Shown in pieces: positions 15,674 to 27,330 of a stretch of DNA of 64,000 nt. The notes beneath the pieces are model-generated. The model worked only from the letters and a program-made list of their open reading frames with translations. It had not been told where the DNA came from and did not search any database. Each line of letters begins with the position of its first letter. Within the stretch, counting starts at the first letter, position 1. The position numbers were made by a program, and so were the translations under genes. The DNA is from Myoxocephalus aenaeus (Eukaryota; Chordata; Actinopteri; Perciformes; Cottidae): contig JBAMJR010000025.1 in the NCBI GenBank assembly GCA_038501785.1, forward strand, positions 7,553,501-7,617,500. The letters are read 5' to 3'.

Positions 15674-16667
15674 GTGTGTTTTCTTCATTTATTCATTACA
15701 TTACATTACATTACATGTCATTTAGCTGACGCTTTTATCCAAAGCGACTTACAATAGTGCATTCAATCATGAGTACAAACTCAGAACAACAAGAATCAAC
15801 AATCAATAATCAATTATCACTAAAGTACAGTTTCTTCAATAGAGTTAAATTACAAAAATTACAGAAAATTACAAAAGTGCTATCAATAAGAGACATCAAA
15901 GTGCTACTAGAGTGCTAGTACAGTGCTACCTTCCTTATTCAAGGTGTAGTCGAAAGAGATGCGTTTTTAGTTTTCGACGGAAGATGTAGAGACTTTCTGC
16001 TGTCCTGAAGTCAATGGGGAGCTCATTCCACCATTGAGGAGCCAGGACAGCAAACAGTCGTGACTTTGTTGAGTGTTTAGCTCGTAGTGACGGAGCTACA
16101 AGTCGATTAGCAGAAGCCGAGCGGAGTGCCCGAGCTGGGGTGTACGGTGTTACCATGTCCTGGATATAGATAGGACCCGATCTGTTCGTGGCACGGTACG
16201 CAAGTACCAATGTTTTGAAGCGGATGCGGGCGGCCACCGGTAGCCAGTGGAGTGTGCGGAGGAGGGGGGTGGTGTGGGTGAATTTCGGGAGGTTGAAGAC
16301 CAGTCTAGCTGCTGCATTCTGGATGAGCTGTAAATTCACAGCGTTGTGGCATTTTATCCAGTCATCACGAGTGTGAATGGAGAACGTCGTTCTGTATGAC
16401 GATTTGCGACATTTCAGTAAGATTCACGTTCAATTTATTGTAAACAAAGAGTACCACTAGACTACACCTTTCTAGTCCGGTCTCAATGCTTTATTAATAA
16501 CACTATGTATTGTGTGTAATAACTCCTGTGTGTGTTTGTTTGTTTTCCAGCTGGTTAAGGGGATCCGCTATGCAATAACAGTGGAACTGAGTAACACCCA
16601 GTGTAAGAAGTCCACCAGGCTCAGGACATGTGACTTCTATCCCGAGTTGCACAAACTCAAGGTAGGT

Positions 16668-16698
<31 letters not shown>

Positions 16699-19600
16699 GC
16701 GTGTGCGTGTGCGTACATGAGAGGGCGTGTGATTGAGGGAGACAAAGTAGGTCATTGTCTCGGTTTAAGAATGGCAGATTTCTAAAAGGAGTATGCCATA
16801 ATCCAAAATTAGCAAAGTGTTAGTTGTGTACCGAGTTATTATTGCAGAAGCAGTTATCAGTTCAGCTGAGATGTCACCAGATTTTGTGACCCGAGTTTCA
16901 CTTTAAGGAGTCCCAGCATGCTGATGTCTCATGACCTCATGCATGCAACACAACCTGACACATACACGCCTTTTTGTTTCTTCGGTCCTCTACTTTTAGA
17001 CTTTACAGTCGAGACCTAATCCCTTTTTTTTAAACCGTCCTCTATCTAAGCCATGGGGAGGAAAAGAGATGGTCCTATTGAGCCATTTTACTTTTGATAA
17101 TATACAGACACACAAGAGACATGAGTTGGGGGTTATATTGGGCTGCAGTGATTGTGCAACATAGTGTTCCACCGTACAATCTATTTTCAACAGATCTCTG
17201 TCCTGTGTATGTTTTTTGTTTATGTCAGACGGAGGTGTGTTTGTTCGAAGTGTGGGACATTCCCTGGGAGGAGGCTTCCACTCAGTTCAAACAGAAGTGC
17301 CAGCCTAAAGGTCAGTCAGCAGCCACACACATCATGGTCTGGTCAATGTTTGGCTGGAGAACACACCCATGGTTCACACTGGGAGACGGTGGTTCCTCTG
17401 CATGGGCTCCTTTCATTTATTCTCCCCCCAAGAGGTGTAGCCTTAATTAACCAGGCAGTTAGTGCATGGAAAGAGTCCCAGAGAAAGACTTGATGCAAAT
17501 GTTTCCTTCATTTTGACCACATCTTTTTGTGTTCTGGCCTTCTTATCAGTTGAAGCTCAACTAGAAACCAACAAGATCGTGGATGCATCCACCAGCCAGC
17601 CTCTGCAGGTAAAAATGATGTCCTACTCAGATCAATGACAGCACTCGCAACAAGTTCCACGTTGTTATCTGCTTTCACTGTGTAAACTTCTGGAATTGAG
17701 ATTGAAGATACGGTCTGCATGCGTTTTGTCTGCTCATTGTCTGGCAGGAGTCTGTGGAGCTGTTGGGCCAGTTCAAAGAGTTCATGGTGACATACAATAA
17801 GGACTACAGCAGCCAGGAGGGTGAGTGACTGACACCAATGAATTGTTCATAACAAACATAGATTGCATAATGTGTCACCTTCCTTTTATAACAACGTGAA
17901 CCCGTTACGTACTCACAGCAACAATAAAAGCCTTTCGTCCCGTATGAAAACATAAACACAAGGCGATATATCCCCACCCATTCAGAGCCTTTTGGATATG
18001 GTGCACTGATGGGCGATAAATAAACATTACTAAACACACAGTCCAACACATTCAAACAATTACTACAAGAGAGCGCGTCACAGGAAATGAAAGGTCACGT
18101 GTTTCACTGCATTCAGAATTGTGTGTCCTGTGAAAGCAACCCAGAAACATCTGCTTTCTCGTTGGTGTTTTGCTTCGGACGTCACATTTTATGTGAAAGA
18201 TGAACAAACAGGGCAGTAAAACAGTCCTTCGCTGTCAGGCGCCATATCGTTTTTTTAAATCTAGGTTTATTTGACTTTTGATCCTGCAGAGGCAGACCAT
18301 CGTCTGCGCGTCTTCCACCAGAACCTGAAGACCGCCGAGAAGCTCCAGTCTTTGGATCAGGGGTCGGCTGAGTATGGAGTCACCAAGTTCAGCGACCTCA
18401 CTGGTATGTGTCTGTCCATGTGTCTCTGCCTTTGCTCGTGTTTCCACACCGTTTCCGATGGGGAAACACACCGTCTGCTTTTCATGTGTTGTGTCAGCAT
18501 TTCCTTAAAAAAAGAATCCTCTGAAGTAACACAAAAGGTTTAACTGCTCTCCTTCTGGTTTTCTCCAGAGGAAGAGTTTCGCTCTACTTACCTGAACCAG
18601 CTGCTGAGCCAATGGACTCTTCATCGCTCGATGAAACCGGCATCTCGCGCCCGAGGCCCCGCCCCTGCCAGCTGGGATTGGCGGGATCACGGAGCTGTTA
18701 GTTCCGTGAAGAACCAGGTAATTCAATTAATTTGTTGGATTTAATTATAGGGTGTTCACCCTGAGTAGCATGTTACCAATGAATACGTGATACCTCCTGC
18801 CTATTTGGTGCTGATTTGGGTTTGTGTGTGTGTTTGTGTTTCTTGCAGGGTATGTGTGGATCCTGCTGGGCATTTTCTGTCACAGGCAACATTGAAGGCC
18901 AGTGGTTCCTGAAAAATGGGTCACTGCTGTCCCTCTCTGAACAAGGTAACACACACACACACACACACAAACACACACAAACAGGTTCACAGACCCAAAA
19001 AAACACAGATGATACAATAATTCGATAACTTTTTCCTGCAAGAAAAAAAGATTTGGTCGGTTCATTGGTTTGTCCTTCACAGAGCTGGTTGACTGTGATG
19101 GGCTGGACCAGGCGTGCAGAGGAGGGCTGCCGGCCAACGCTTATGAATCCATTGAGAAGCTGGGTACGTGTGACACAGGTGGTGGACGAGTGGCGCGTGC
19201 AACCATTTAGAAGCATTTTAGTGTTCAATGCAGCTATTTGTTGACTCTGCAAAAGCATTCTGTACATGTGATTAACGCCGAGCCTTTTGATCCTCAACGC
19301 GTTGTTTAGGGGGTCTGGAGACAGAGACCGACTACTCCTACACCGGGCAGAAGCAGAAGTGCGACTTCACCAGCATGAAGGTGGCCGCCTACATCAACAG
19401 CTCAGTGGAGCTGTCCAAAGACGAGAAGGGTGAGTGGGCTGAAGCATAGAGGCTGAAGCCGGAAAAAGAGGACAGAGCTCTGACCAACGTATCACGAAAA
19501 CACACACCAACAAGACACTGATTAGACTTAGTGAACAAACAGTAGGGACACAAACAATGATTTGTTAATTCCTATGTCAAAGAAAAAAGAATTATGAAGA

Positions 19601-20578
19601 TTAATGGGTGTTGATGTTGATCAATTGCAACTAGAAAATTCCGCCGTGTGGCAGACTGAACTAAAGAGCTGTTGAATGTAATAATAATTCAAACTTATAT
19701 AGCGCTTTACTAGATACTCAAAGACGAATGTACTCTTTATTTCTCAGAAATTGCAGCGTGGCTGGCTGAGAACGGACCGGTCTCTGTGGCCCTGAACGCC
19801 TTCGCCATGCAGGTAAACGCTTTTTTCCCCCAACAGCAATGACTGCATGACGAACATATGACTCAACACACTGCCACCACCTCCATTTGAGTTACACGCA
19901 AAGATGTATAGCATCATTGCAAAATGCATCTAATTTTCACTAAGATGTGATCGTCGGCATACAAACTTATTCAATTCATCTTTCCTTTTGAAATGTCTGT
20001 AGTTCTACAAGAAGGGCGTGTCTCACCCTATGAAGATCTTCTGCAACCCCTGGATGATCGACCACGCTGTGCTGATGGTGGGGTATGGAGAACGTAAGTG
20101 TTTTGTTATTTTGTTGTTATTTATCCTGGCTTCAATCGCCTGGTTCCTGCTTCTTGTATTAATGTTTCTGTGCTTTCAGTTAAAAGTATCCCATTCTGGG
20201 CCATCAAAAACAGCTGGGGAGAGGATTACGGAGAGAAGGTAAGACAACCCCTCCTACTCACAGTCTTTATAGATTAGAGAAAGGGAAAAAGTTCTCAAAA
20301 ATAATACTTTACTTATTCTTCTTGATAATATAGCAACTAGAGCGCACATTCTGATTTTAAACATTGTCGTTGACGAGTCAACAGTGTAATTTCTTACTGA
20401 ACGTGTGCACTCTTTAATTTGACACTGCAAGACCTCTGGTGTTGTTCTGATACTCTACAAAAATAGCTTGTTTGTGTGTTTTTTCCATCTCTGTCTCCTA
20501 CAGGGTTACTACTACCTGTACAGGGGGTCCAATGCCTGTGGGATCAACAAGATGTGCTCATCTGCTGTAGTCAACTAG
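15348..20578 (+). CDS. ctsf: Cathepsin F, lysosomal papain-family cysteine protease
   Basis: A lysosomal endopeptidase of peptidase family C1A. Fourteen coding exons: 15348-15593, 16551-16661, 17229-17310, 17550-17608, 17748-17820, 18290-18403, 18569-18717, 18849-18945, 19083-19163, 19310-19429, 19748-19812, 20003-20093, 20180-20238, 20504-20578. They total 1422 nt (473 aa; human 484). Residues 1-26 form a signal peptide (MVVASRC then a Leu/Ala-rich core). A long N-terminal extension typical of cathepsin F precedes an I29 propeptide (YGVTKFSDLTEEEF). The mature domain begins near ASWDWRD. The catalytic triad is intact: Cys284 in GMCGSCWAF, His420 in IDHAVLMVGYG, Asn440 in AIKNSWG. N-glycosylation sequons KNGS and INSS are present. 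The length of the extension and the C-terminal SSAVVN distinguish it from cathepsins L, K and S. Introns 1, 2 and 8 have dinucleotide repeats next to the donor. Confidence 0.96.
15603..15672. repeat. (CA)n microsatellite at the ctsf exon 1 donor
   Basis: About 70 bases of pure CA begin 9 bases after the GT of the exon 1 5' splice site. Confidence 0.97.
15695..16372 (-). mobile_element. 5'-truncated L2-type LINE in ctsf intron 1
   Basis: On the minus strand, a 134-codon open frame (16339-15935) reads as the C-terminal part of a CR1/L2-clade reverse transcriptase, with IQNAAARLV, TPLLRTLHWLPVAARI and PQWWNELP. It is followed by a 3' UTR, a stem-loop CGCTTT-GGATA-AAAGCG (15730-15746), and an ATGTAATGTAATG-type tail at 15695-15716. 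Stem-loops with this GGAUA loop are known to be recognised by the eel UnaL2 reverse transcriptase. The right boundary is approximate. The lack of stops in the fragment suggests a fairly recent insertion. It is not autonomous. Confidence 0.85.
16668..16714. repeat. (GT)n microsatellite at the ctsf exon 2 donor
   Basis: An interrupted GT/GC run starts 6 bases after the end of exon 2. Confidence 0.95.
19682..19715 (-). repeat. Short fragment of a teleost SINE tail (ctsf intron 10)
   Basis: ACTTATATAGCGCTTTACTAG resembles the tail of the SINE family seen at 33263-33725. It is too short for firm assignment. Confidence 0.35.
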
Positions 20579-21120
20579 AGAACTAAAAACCACATACTGT
20601 ACACACACCATCATAGTACATGTACCACAGTTGCCAGCTGACCTCACCTTTACAATACTCCCACACACATGTGATCCAGAATGAGCCCTGCTGATGTTAC
20701 TCCTCTGTTAAACCAGCCTAGTGTTCCACCGTATTACCTCACACCTTGTGTTACTAAAACATACCAGCATTAATAACGCTAGCTTTGCTGATGAATTTTA
20801 TAGTAATTTTAAAGTCGATCACGTGTGCCCATTTCTTTCCGTTAGCCCTGCAGGTCATAAGGATTGCTGTGTTTTAGGCAGTTTTTGGTTTTAACGCATC
20901 TTTCCTCAAAGTAACTGAGTCTGTGTTTGATAAAGAGCGTACACTAATTGAAATGATAATACTGTCTTTTGTGGTTTCTTGGATGTTTTGTTAACATTGT
21001 CCATGCTAATGCTTTGTAGTACTTGAGTGGGGTTTTACCTATCTATATTGGTCTGCACATTTGGTCGGTACATAACTGCAATGTAACTATAAAAACGTCT
21101 GTAAAACATTGAGAAGGTTG
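20579..21120 (+). other. ctsf 3' UTR
   Basis: A non-coding stretch between the ctsf stop and a canonical AATAAA, which puts the 3' UTR at about 545 bases plus the usual 10-30 bases to the cleavage site. No other feature is seen. Confidence 0.75.
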
Positions 21121-21126
21121 AATAAA
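21121..21126 (+). terminator. ctsf polyadenylation signal
   Basis: Canonical AATAAA, followed within 20-30 bases by a GT-rich stretch (TCTGTGTGTGTGCTG), the usual downstream element. Confidence 0.8.
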
Positions 21127-22380
21127 AAAGTGTGCAATCCTAATCTGTGTGTGTGCTGTTCTTTTCTTATATGATTGGAACAACTAAATGAATCTTAATC
21201 AATTGAAAATACAAACACATGCAGCATAACATTGTTACTGTCTTTATATTATACTGTTAATAATCCACAATGAACATCAAATTGCTTAAATGTGACTGAT
21301 GTTAAAAGTAAGGGTAGACAATATTTTACTTCATAAACATCCACTGCTATTATGATGAATTAATGTGTGGTCTGCTTATAAGTATTTGAAAGATGGTATT
21401 AATACAAATAAAAATAAATCGTATTTTATTTCTTACCCATGTTACCTTATGTATTGTGTGAGAACTGGTTGGCAACAGCGAACGCTAGTGATCTTGAACG
21501 TTGCTCAATTTGAGAGAATACAAAACTCTATTACCCACAATGCAAAGACACTGCGGCGGAATAACGAGACCTGTGTGGAGCAGTAGGATGGGGTGAGAGT
21601 TGGAACAAAAATCTGATCTTGTTCGATACTATTATTGTCAAACAATTCATAGCAATTGATGCTGAAGGGACAGTTATGTTAAGTGTCATTATAAGCCCTC
21701 GTTGAACGTCCATTTAGCCTACAGATAAAAGAACATTAGAAAGCCACCTTTATTTTGAAAAGGGTGAACCACTCGACACCGGAAGTGTAACCCTCGGTGT
21801 CGTCAGAAAACAGGAACACATGTGGGTTGGCTTTACTGACAAACTATTTCAACGTGTCTTTTCTTCAAAGTGATTTTTAGCTGCTGTCACGTTGCCCAGA
21901 AACACTCTCTGCTTTTAGGAGACACGACTCTCGTTCCTCTTTTCTTTCTTTCAAGGTAATTACGTGACCCGCGGCCATGTTGAGCTGGAGCTGCGCTTTG
22001 AGATGGCTAACTCTCATGCTAGCTAAGTCAGCTGGAGCACTAGTAAGTGGTGCAGGGAAAAAGCAGACAACTATTTGGCGTAACAAGTTAAGGCAACGTT
22101 AGGTGTCGTCATTGCAGTAGCCAAATATGAATAAAAGTTGCCTAGCGAATGTTAACTGGTCACTCATTATTGTGAGCTTAGCTAGTTTCCTCTCTCTCTC
22201 TCGCTCTCTCTCGTTCTCGTTTTATCTTCTGGTTTCATATCCCGTTTCAGATCGTCGTTTCCTTAATGCACCGCTATCTGACCACAGCTGACTAGCAGAG
22301 AGCATATCTGTTAACTATTAACTCTTCACTCTTCTGCTCTCAGCTGGACGGGACCGAAAGCTCACACCATAACCATCACG
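21127..22380 (+). other. ctsf-eif1ad intergenic region and eif1ad 5' UTR
   Basis: No gene is seen. An ETS-type CCGGAAGT lies at 21779-21786. A possible non-coding first exon lies near 21960-22040, with a donor at GCACTA|GTAAGT around 22043. The acceptor CTGCTCTCAG at 22343 would add the leader of the coding exon. A CT/CG-rich pyrimidine run lies at about 22190-22215. Confidence 0.45.
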
Positions 22381-23378
22381 ATGTCACAGGCTACCAAACG
22401 CAAACACGTGGTCCAGGAGATCCTCGGGGACTTCGTCACGCCCACCGAGAACCAGCAGGTCGTGAAGGTGGGCTGTGTGGACTTCATTGTGGACTGTGTT
22501 TCACGTATCTCACTGTGGTCCCGACTCTCATCTTCATCCTCCACCTGTGCACTTGTAGGTCACTGGTAGCCGTGGCAACAACCTCCATGAAGCGGTCACC
22601 GCCCGGGGCGAAACCTTCCTGGTGAGCATGCCGCCCAAGTTCCGCAAGAACCTCTGGATCAAGAGAGGTCAGTGGATATTATTATAATATATTATATGAA
22701 TATGATATGTTATCACAGAGATCAGTCAGTATGAATCAAGCACGCACTCAAAAGAAACAACTGCTTCATAGAGCTACCAGAGATCAAGAACTCCAGACAC
22801 ACACAGGGAAATGACAATGCAATTTTTTTTTTGTATGAATTATAAACTTTGTGAATATCAGACTGTGTAGTTTCGCACACTTGATTTCTTGTAGTTGTGG
22901 GACACTAAAATATTCTCTACAATTTCAAATAGGCGCTAAATGCACGCTGAATATATTATCCATCTTGTGTTTTTTTATTTCATATTTCTCTTATCTCCCA
23001 CAATACAGTATATATTTTCCAAAATGACCAGTGTTTGCATATGCTACCACAAGGGTTTACAGCTTTAAACATTTGTTTTGACCGCTTGGTATTTGGTGAT
23101 TTTTCAAGAGCATAGATACTGATATATCAATAGAAGGAGCCCATATCAGTCACTGGTGTGAGGATGTATCTCACACCAGTACTGGCTCGAAAGAAAAATC
23201 TGTATTTCTCTTCATCTCTTAATTTTTTTAATTTCTTGTTCACGTTTCATACATGTTTAGGTGACTATGTGATCGTGGATCCCATTGAGGAAGGCGAGAA
23301 GGTGAAGGCAGAGATCAGCTTCATTCTCTACAAAGATAACATTCAGTACCTGCAAAAACAGCAGCTCTGGTGAGTGGG

Positions 23379-23443
<65 letters not shown>

Positions 23444-23715
23444 CATCATTTGGTCAAGTGTAACTCAACGTATTGTTTTTGGCCTCGGCTTCCTCCAGGC
23501 CAGAGGGCTTTACGGAGGAGCTGGACAAGACGAACAAAGAGCAGGAAAAGAAAGCGGAGACGGAGGAGAAGGACGAGGACCTCAGTGACTCCGAAGATGA
23601 GAGTGACCTCTTTGTGAACACCAACCACTGTAACTACCACTACAGTGAGAGTGAGGAGGAGGGCAGTGAGGAGGAAGACGGCGACAAAGAGAAAAGGACA
23701 GAAAGCGGTTCGTAG
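22381..23715 (+). CDS. eif1ad: Eukaryotic translation initiation factor 1A domain-containing protein (EIF1AD)
   Basis: A small eIF1A-like S1/OB-fold protein. Human EIF1AD is reported as mainly nuclear and has been linked to ribosomal subunit maturation and stress responses. Four coding exons: 22381-22467, 22559-22667, 23261-23369, 23499-23715. They give 522 nt (173 aa; human 165). The start MSQATKRKHV matches the family exactly. The OB-fold runs about 18-96, with GNNLHE, FLVSMPPKFRKNLWIKRGD and VDPIEEGEKVKAEISF. The C-terminus is a lysine/glutamate-rich acidic tail with the conserved SDLFVNTN segment followed by Ser-Glu runs. The third intron begins with a CA repeat 11 bases past the exon end. 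The gene is tandem with ctsf; the two are also linked in mammals (11q13 in human). Confidence 0.95.
23380..23439. repeat. (CA)n microsatellite at the eif1ad exon 3 donor
   Basis: About 60 bases of nearly pure CA begin 11 bases after exon 3. The whole intron is only 129 bases, so the repeat is almost half of it. Confidence 0.97.
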
Positions 23716-25403
23716 TGGCAGCACTGAGGAGGCGGACAATCGAGAGTGAGAGTTGTGAGAATCAGGAGCCGGTGTGCTCTGCTGTGCTGCTGCTGTCACT
23801 GACCGACAATATGAAGTGATGGTCCTCGTGAAACCGCTCCGTCTGGACTGCCTGATGTAGACCGTACATGTCGGGCTCATTGAATGGACTTGAACTTAAT
23901 GGAACAGAATAAGTCTTGCTTGTTCAATTGAATGTCAGTTAGAAGTTCTTCTATAGTTTCAGTGTCTTACTGAACATGTGTCCTAAACTCAAGCATGTTT
24001 ATGTCTGAACTTCAGTGCTGGGATCGCTATATTGCTGGTACACTACAGAGTACAGTATACTTAGGTCATGCTGTACATTTGCAGGATGTTAATGGAAACT
24101 GTTTAATCCATTCCTCCTTCTCCATAGGACAACAATTTAAATCACAAACATTGCATGACTCAAGCTGGTCCCTGTTAACAGACCACACTTTAGTCATGTT
24201 TCATTTGAGTTCTTCGTTCAGATTGAGGAGTCTGGAAAGTGGTGAGAATTTAAACATCTTCCCAGTATTTCTGGTCCTCTGGAGAACATTCCTTTAACAA
24301 ACTGGACTGTTCCCGTTCTTACAGAGCCTTTTACATTCAAATGAATGCAGCTGATAGCCTCGGTGGTTTTAAAGAACAAAATGCTCTGGTTTCAACTGTA
24401 TCGCGGCGTGCTGATCGCTGGTCATTGTGACTGATTAGTGCCTCGTCTCTTTCTGACATTCCCTTCTGATTTTTGTTTTGTGTAATGATAAAAGTTTTGG
24501 AAATATATTCATTCTACATTCTTGACCTGTTTGTTTATCCCACGGACTCGACATCGTCCTCTTCAATAATTCCACATCTTAAGAATAGTTTCCTTTTTAT
24601 TGCACGTTTTAAAGAACCATTTCTTCCAGAAACTGTTGCACAGAAGGCTACGAAAGTAAACATCTTTTCCCAGATGTGCTACGTATAGATTCACAAAAGT
24701 ACATAATATTTGGCCTAGAGCCATTGAGTGAGTAGTATGTTTGTACTGGTGGTAGGACCCGTTCTACAGGGAATTATCTTCATCCCTGAGGTGTTGGTGG
24801 ATACTTGTCATCAGTCACGGGTGCAATTTTCCTTTCCCAGAAGGCAATGATGTCAGGGTTCTTCCACTGCTGACTATTTCCTGTTGCAAAATGTAGCATG
24901 TCCATATTAATCTTCCTCCATTTCCATTCATTTCCGTCTAATATAATACATTGTAGCCAACTTCATGTCATAGCTATGTTATCATTTTGTGGTAATGCAG
25001 TTAGGGATTCATATGAAATCTGCAAAAGCGGTGATATAACGGTCAAAATGTAATGAGACATGGTCCAAGTGATGATTTACTATTTCAAGTCATTAAAGGT
25101 TATTTTTGATATAATACAAGGAATGTCAATCAATGATCTTTCAGGTAAAATATTCACACATAAAAAGTACAAAAAAGGTATGCTAATAAAAAAAAAAATG
25201 TAAAAATACTGGTTTAAAAATTATTGTTCAATCGCCCCAAGGTTTTCACATTGTTTACTATAATTAAATATAACCCCAGGTCATGGATGTCTCAGTTAAA
25301 TAAAAGCAGTATATTAATATATTAATGCAGTATATTAATATATTAATACAGTGTCTGTTCTTCATGAGCAGGTCACTAAAGACTGCAGTGGCAACATTGT
25401 GCG
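23716..25403. other. eif1ad 3' UTR and convergent intergenic DNA
   Basis: No gene is supported. AT-rich sequence contains plus-strand AATAAA words near 25185 and 25296, far from the eif1ad stop. A 21-base unit built on GCAGTATATTAATATATTAAT is duplicated in tandem at about 25305-25350. The convergent end of the B3GNT2-like gene lies at the right. Confidence 0.5.
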
Positions 25404-26798
25404 TTAGTGAATCTTTGGATGGTTTACAGTTTGGGTTTGTGTTCCCTCTAGTCCGCTTCTCAGGGGCACGTCCCAACACTGGGCCCGGGTCATTTTCATG
25501 TCGGCCCACAGTTGAACCACCTGGATGGGTCTTCGTTTGTGGACCAATAGGATTGTGTGGTATGCACAAAGCTCCTCCTCTTCCCCGTTAGGAAAGTCAA
25601 ACGTGAGGAAGGCAGGGTGGTGGACGGGTTGAGCGTTGAGCCGAACCATACACATCCCCACATAAACGTCGTCGATTGGGAACAAGTGAACCCTCTTAGA
25701 CACGTGGAGTAGGCGTCTGGTCAACAGGCCTGAGTACACCGCCCCTCCTCCGCCTGCATACGTGGGATAGATGCCCTTGTAGAAGCCGTCTGGGATAAAG
25801 TACTTGGAATGGCTGACTCGGTTGGGTAATGCTCCAGCTATGACGTCCCCAACCATGAAGTCTCCGATGGTCTCGTGAGCCTGTGGCTTCTTCAGCTGGT
25901 CCCGGAGGTACGTCATCATCCTCGGGGTGTTGACGAAGACGTCGTCGTCCCCCTTGAATACGAAGAGAGTCCGGTTGCACGAGCGGGAGAACCAGCTCCA
26001 GAAGAGCACATCTTTCACGGTGAGATTGAAAAACGTGTCCCTGAAGTCCCACTGCAGAATGTCTCCGTAGCGGTCGCTCTCCATCCGCAGTAACTCGGAT
26101 AAACTTCCACCCACACTTTCATTTCTTCCGTTCCCGAGCAGGAACACCCTGCGGACATACCCTCCACCATCCACTCCTCCTTTACTGTTCCTCCACTGCC
26201 CTGCTACCCGTCCCGCCCGGCCCCAGGTCCGTCGAATGGCCTGCCGGTTCCTGAAATGCAGCTCTGTTGACTTGATGGCCAGGAGGAGGAGAGGGGCCGT
26301 CCTCTCATCCTTTGCCCCGGCTCCACAGACTCCATCAGGCTGGATGAGGGCTGGGTAGTCTCTCCTATGCATGTGGCTCAGAAACTCTTGTGTCTGATGT
26401 GACAGCTGATCAAAGCTTTTCCTCGCGCTGTCCAAGTTGATAACTTCAGAGAAACCTTGCTTCCGTAGGGACTCATAAGAAGTATCATTTTCAGATCCCC
26501 TCTGGATGTTGTCGGGTCGCAGGATGGGGTTGAAATGGCGGTCGATGGTCAGCTGGAGACGGTTCCAGATGGCGCCCCCGTGCTGACCGAGCTCCCAGAA
26601 AGTTTTAGGGAGTGGGGCGAAGCTCTCGTCACTAAAAGTTCCCGGGGCCACAAAGTGAACAGGTTCTGAGCGCTGGCTCGCCACTCTGCTAGTCACGGTC
26701 GAACACAACACCAAAGTAGCGAGCAGCAGCACCACGGCGATGCATGGCGAGCACACACAGATCAACACGGTGCGCCAGCGACAGGCGACATGTGCCAT
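25404..26798 (-). CDS. B3GNT2-like beta-1,3-N-acetylglucosaminyltransferase (GT31)
   Basis: Predicted type II Golgi enzyme adding GlcNAc in beta-1,3 linkage to galactose, as in poly-N-acetyllactosamine extension by B3GNT2. It is an uninterrupted 464-codon frame. A short cytoplasmic tail is followed by a signal anchor at about 11-33 (CSPCIAVVLLLATLVLC) and a stem with WNRLQLTIDRHFNPIL, which parallels the B3GNT2 stem. The GT31 catalytic domain follows: LLLAIKS, RRQ-like RNRQAIRRTWG, the DDD metal-binding motif at 284-286 (FKGDDDVFVN), YAGGGGAVYSG and PIDDVYVGMC. Sequons include NDTS, NESV, NLTV and NRTL. A Gly/Arg-rich insertion at about 195-215 is longer than I recall for B3GNT2. A splice acceptor just upstream of the ATG (CTGCAG, exon from 26802) indicates an upstream non-coding exon. 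The exact paralog within the B3GNT2 group is not certain. Confidence 0.9.
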   Translation of the reverse strand: MAHVACRWRTVLICVCSPCIAVVLLLATLVLCSTVTSRVASQRSEPVHFVAPGTFSDESFAPLPKTFWELGQHGGAIWNRLQLTIDRHFNPILRPDNIQRGSENDTSYESLRKQGFSEVINLDSARKSFDQLSHQTQEFLSHMHRRDYPALIQPDGVCGAGAKDERTAPLLLLAIKSTELHFRNRQAIRRTWGRAGRVAGQWRNSKGGVDGGGYVRRVFLLGNGRNESVGGSLSELLRMESDRYGDILQWDFRDTFFNLTVKDVLFWSWFSRSCNRTLFVFKGDDDVFVNTPRMMTYLRDQLKKPQAHETIGDFMVGDVIAGALPNRVSHSKYFIPDGFYKGIYPTYAGGGGAVYSGLLTRRLLHVSKRVHLFPIDDVYVGMCMVRLNAQPVHHPAFLTFDFPNGEEEELCAYHTILLVHKRRPIQVVQLWADMKMTRAQCWDVPLRSGLEGTQTQTVNHPKIH

Positions 26799-27236
26799 TC
26801 AGCTGCAGATGAACCAATAGTATGTTAGTTTGGACACAGCTTAAATCTGTGTAAAAAGGAGATGTTTTTTAGCATAAAAATACAATAAATGTGTCATGAG
26901 TTGCTTGGTCAGAGAGGAAAACATAGTCACGACAGAGGAAGTTGACTAAACAACTGCACCAAAAGGTCCACTTAGTAGCTGTTCTGGAGTTTTTGATTGT
27001 ATTGTATTTTCATCATCAGATGACGTTTGCTCAGTTGGAATGGACATTTAAAACATTAACATTTCTCCAGAGACTTGTGCATCTACAATTCAGTTACAAC
27101 TGGGCCAGATCAGCTGCCAAGTGGACCACACATCCTAATTAAAGTTACTATCAAAACGTCGGCCTACAGTCATTTGGCAAGATGAGATCCTCTTCTCTTC
27201 GGGTGCTGAAATAAATGAACAGCTTTCTTTGCTTAC

Positions 27237-27330
27237 CTTTTTTCGAGTGAACACTCCCACGTTCATTGAATACTCGTCCGATTTGATCAGCGAAGCTGGT
27301 CGTCCATGCTAGTAATCCGATGGCCCCATT
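27237..27330 (-). other. Candidate 5' non-coding exon of the B3GNT2-like gene
   Basis: On the minus strand a donor AAAAAAG|GTAAGC ends at 27237. It would pair with the acceptor at 26804-26803, four bases before the coding ATG. The 5' boundary is not determined. Confidence 0.4.

Noticed and set aside
15348..20578. Assignment as cathepsin L, K or S
   Set aside because: The long N-terminal extension, GGLETETDYSY and CSSAVVN end are cathepsin F features.
25404..26798. Assignment as B4GAT1 (old name B3GNT1), which is near CTSF in mammals
   Set aside because: The protein has GT31 motifs with DDD and YAGGGG, whereas B4GAT1 belongs to GT49.
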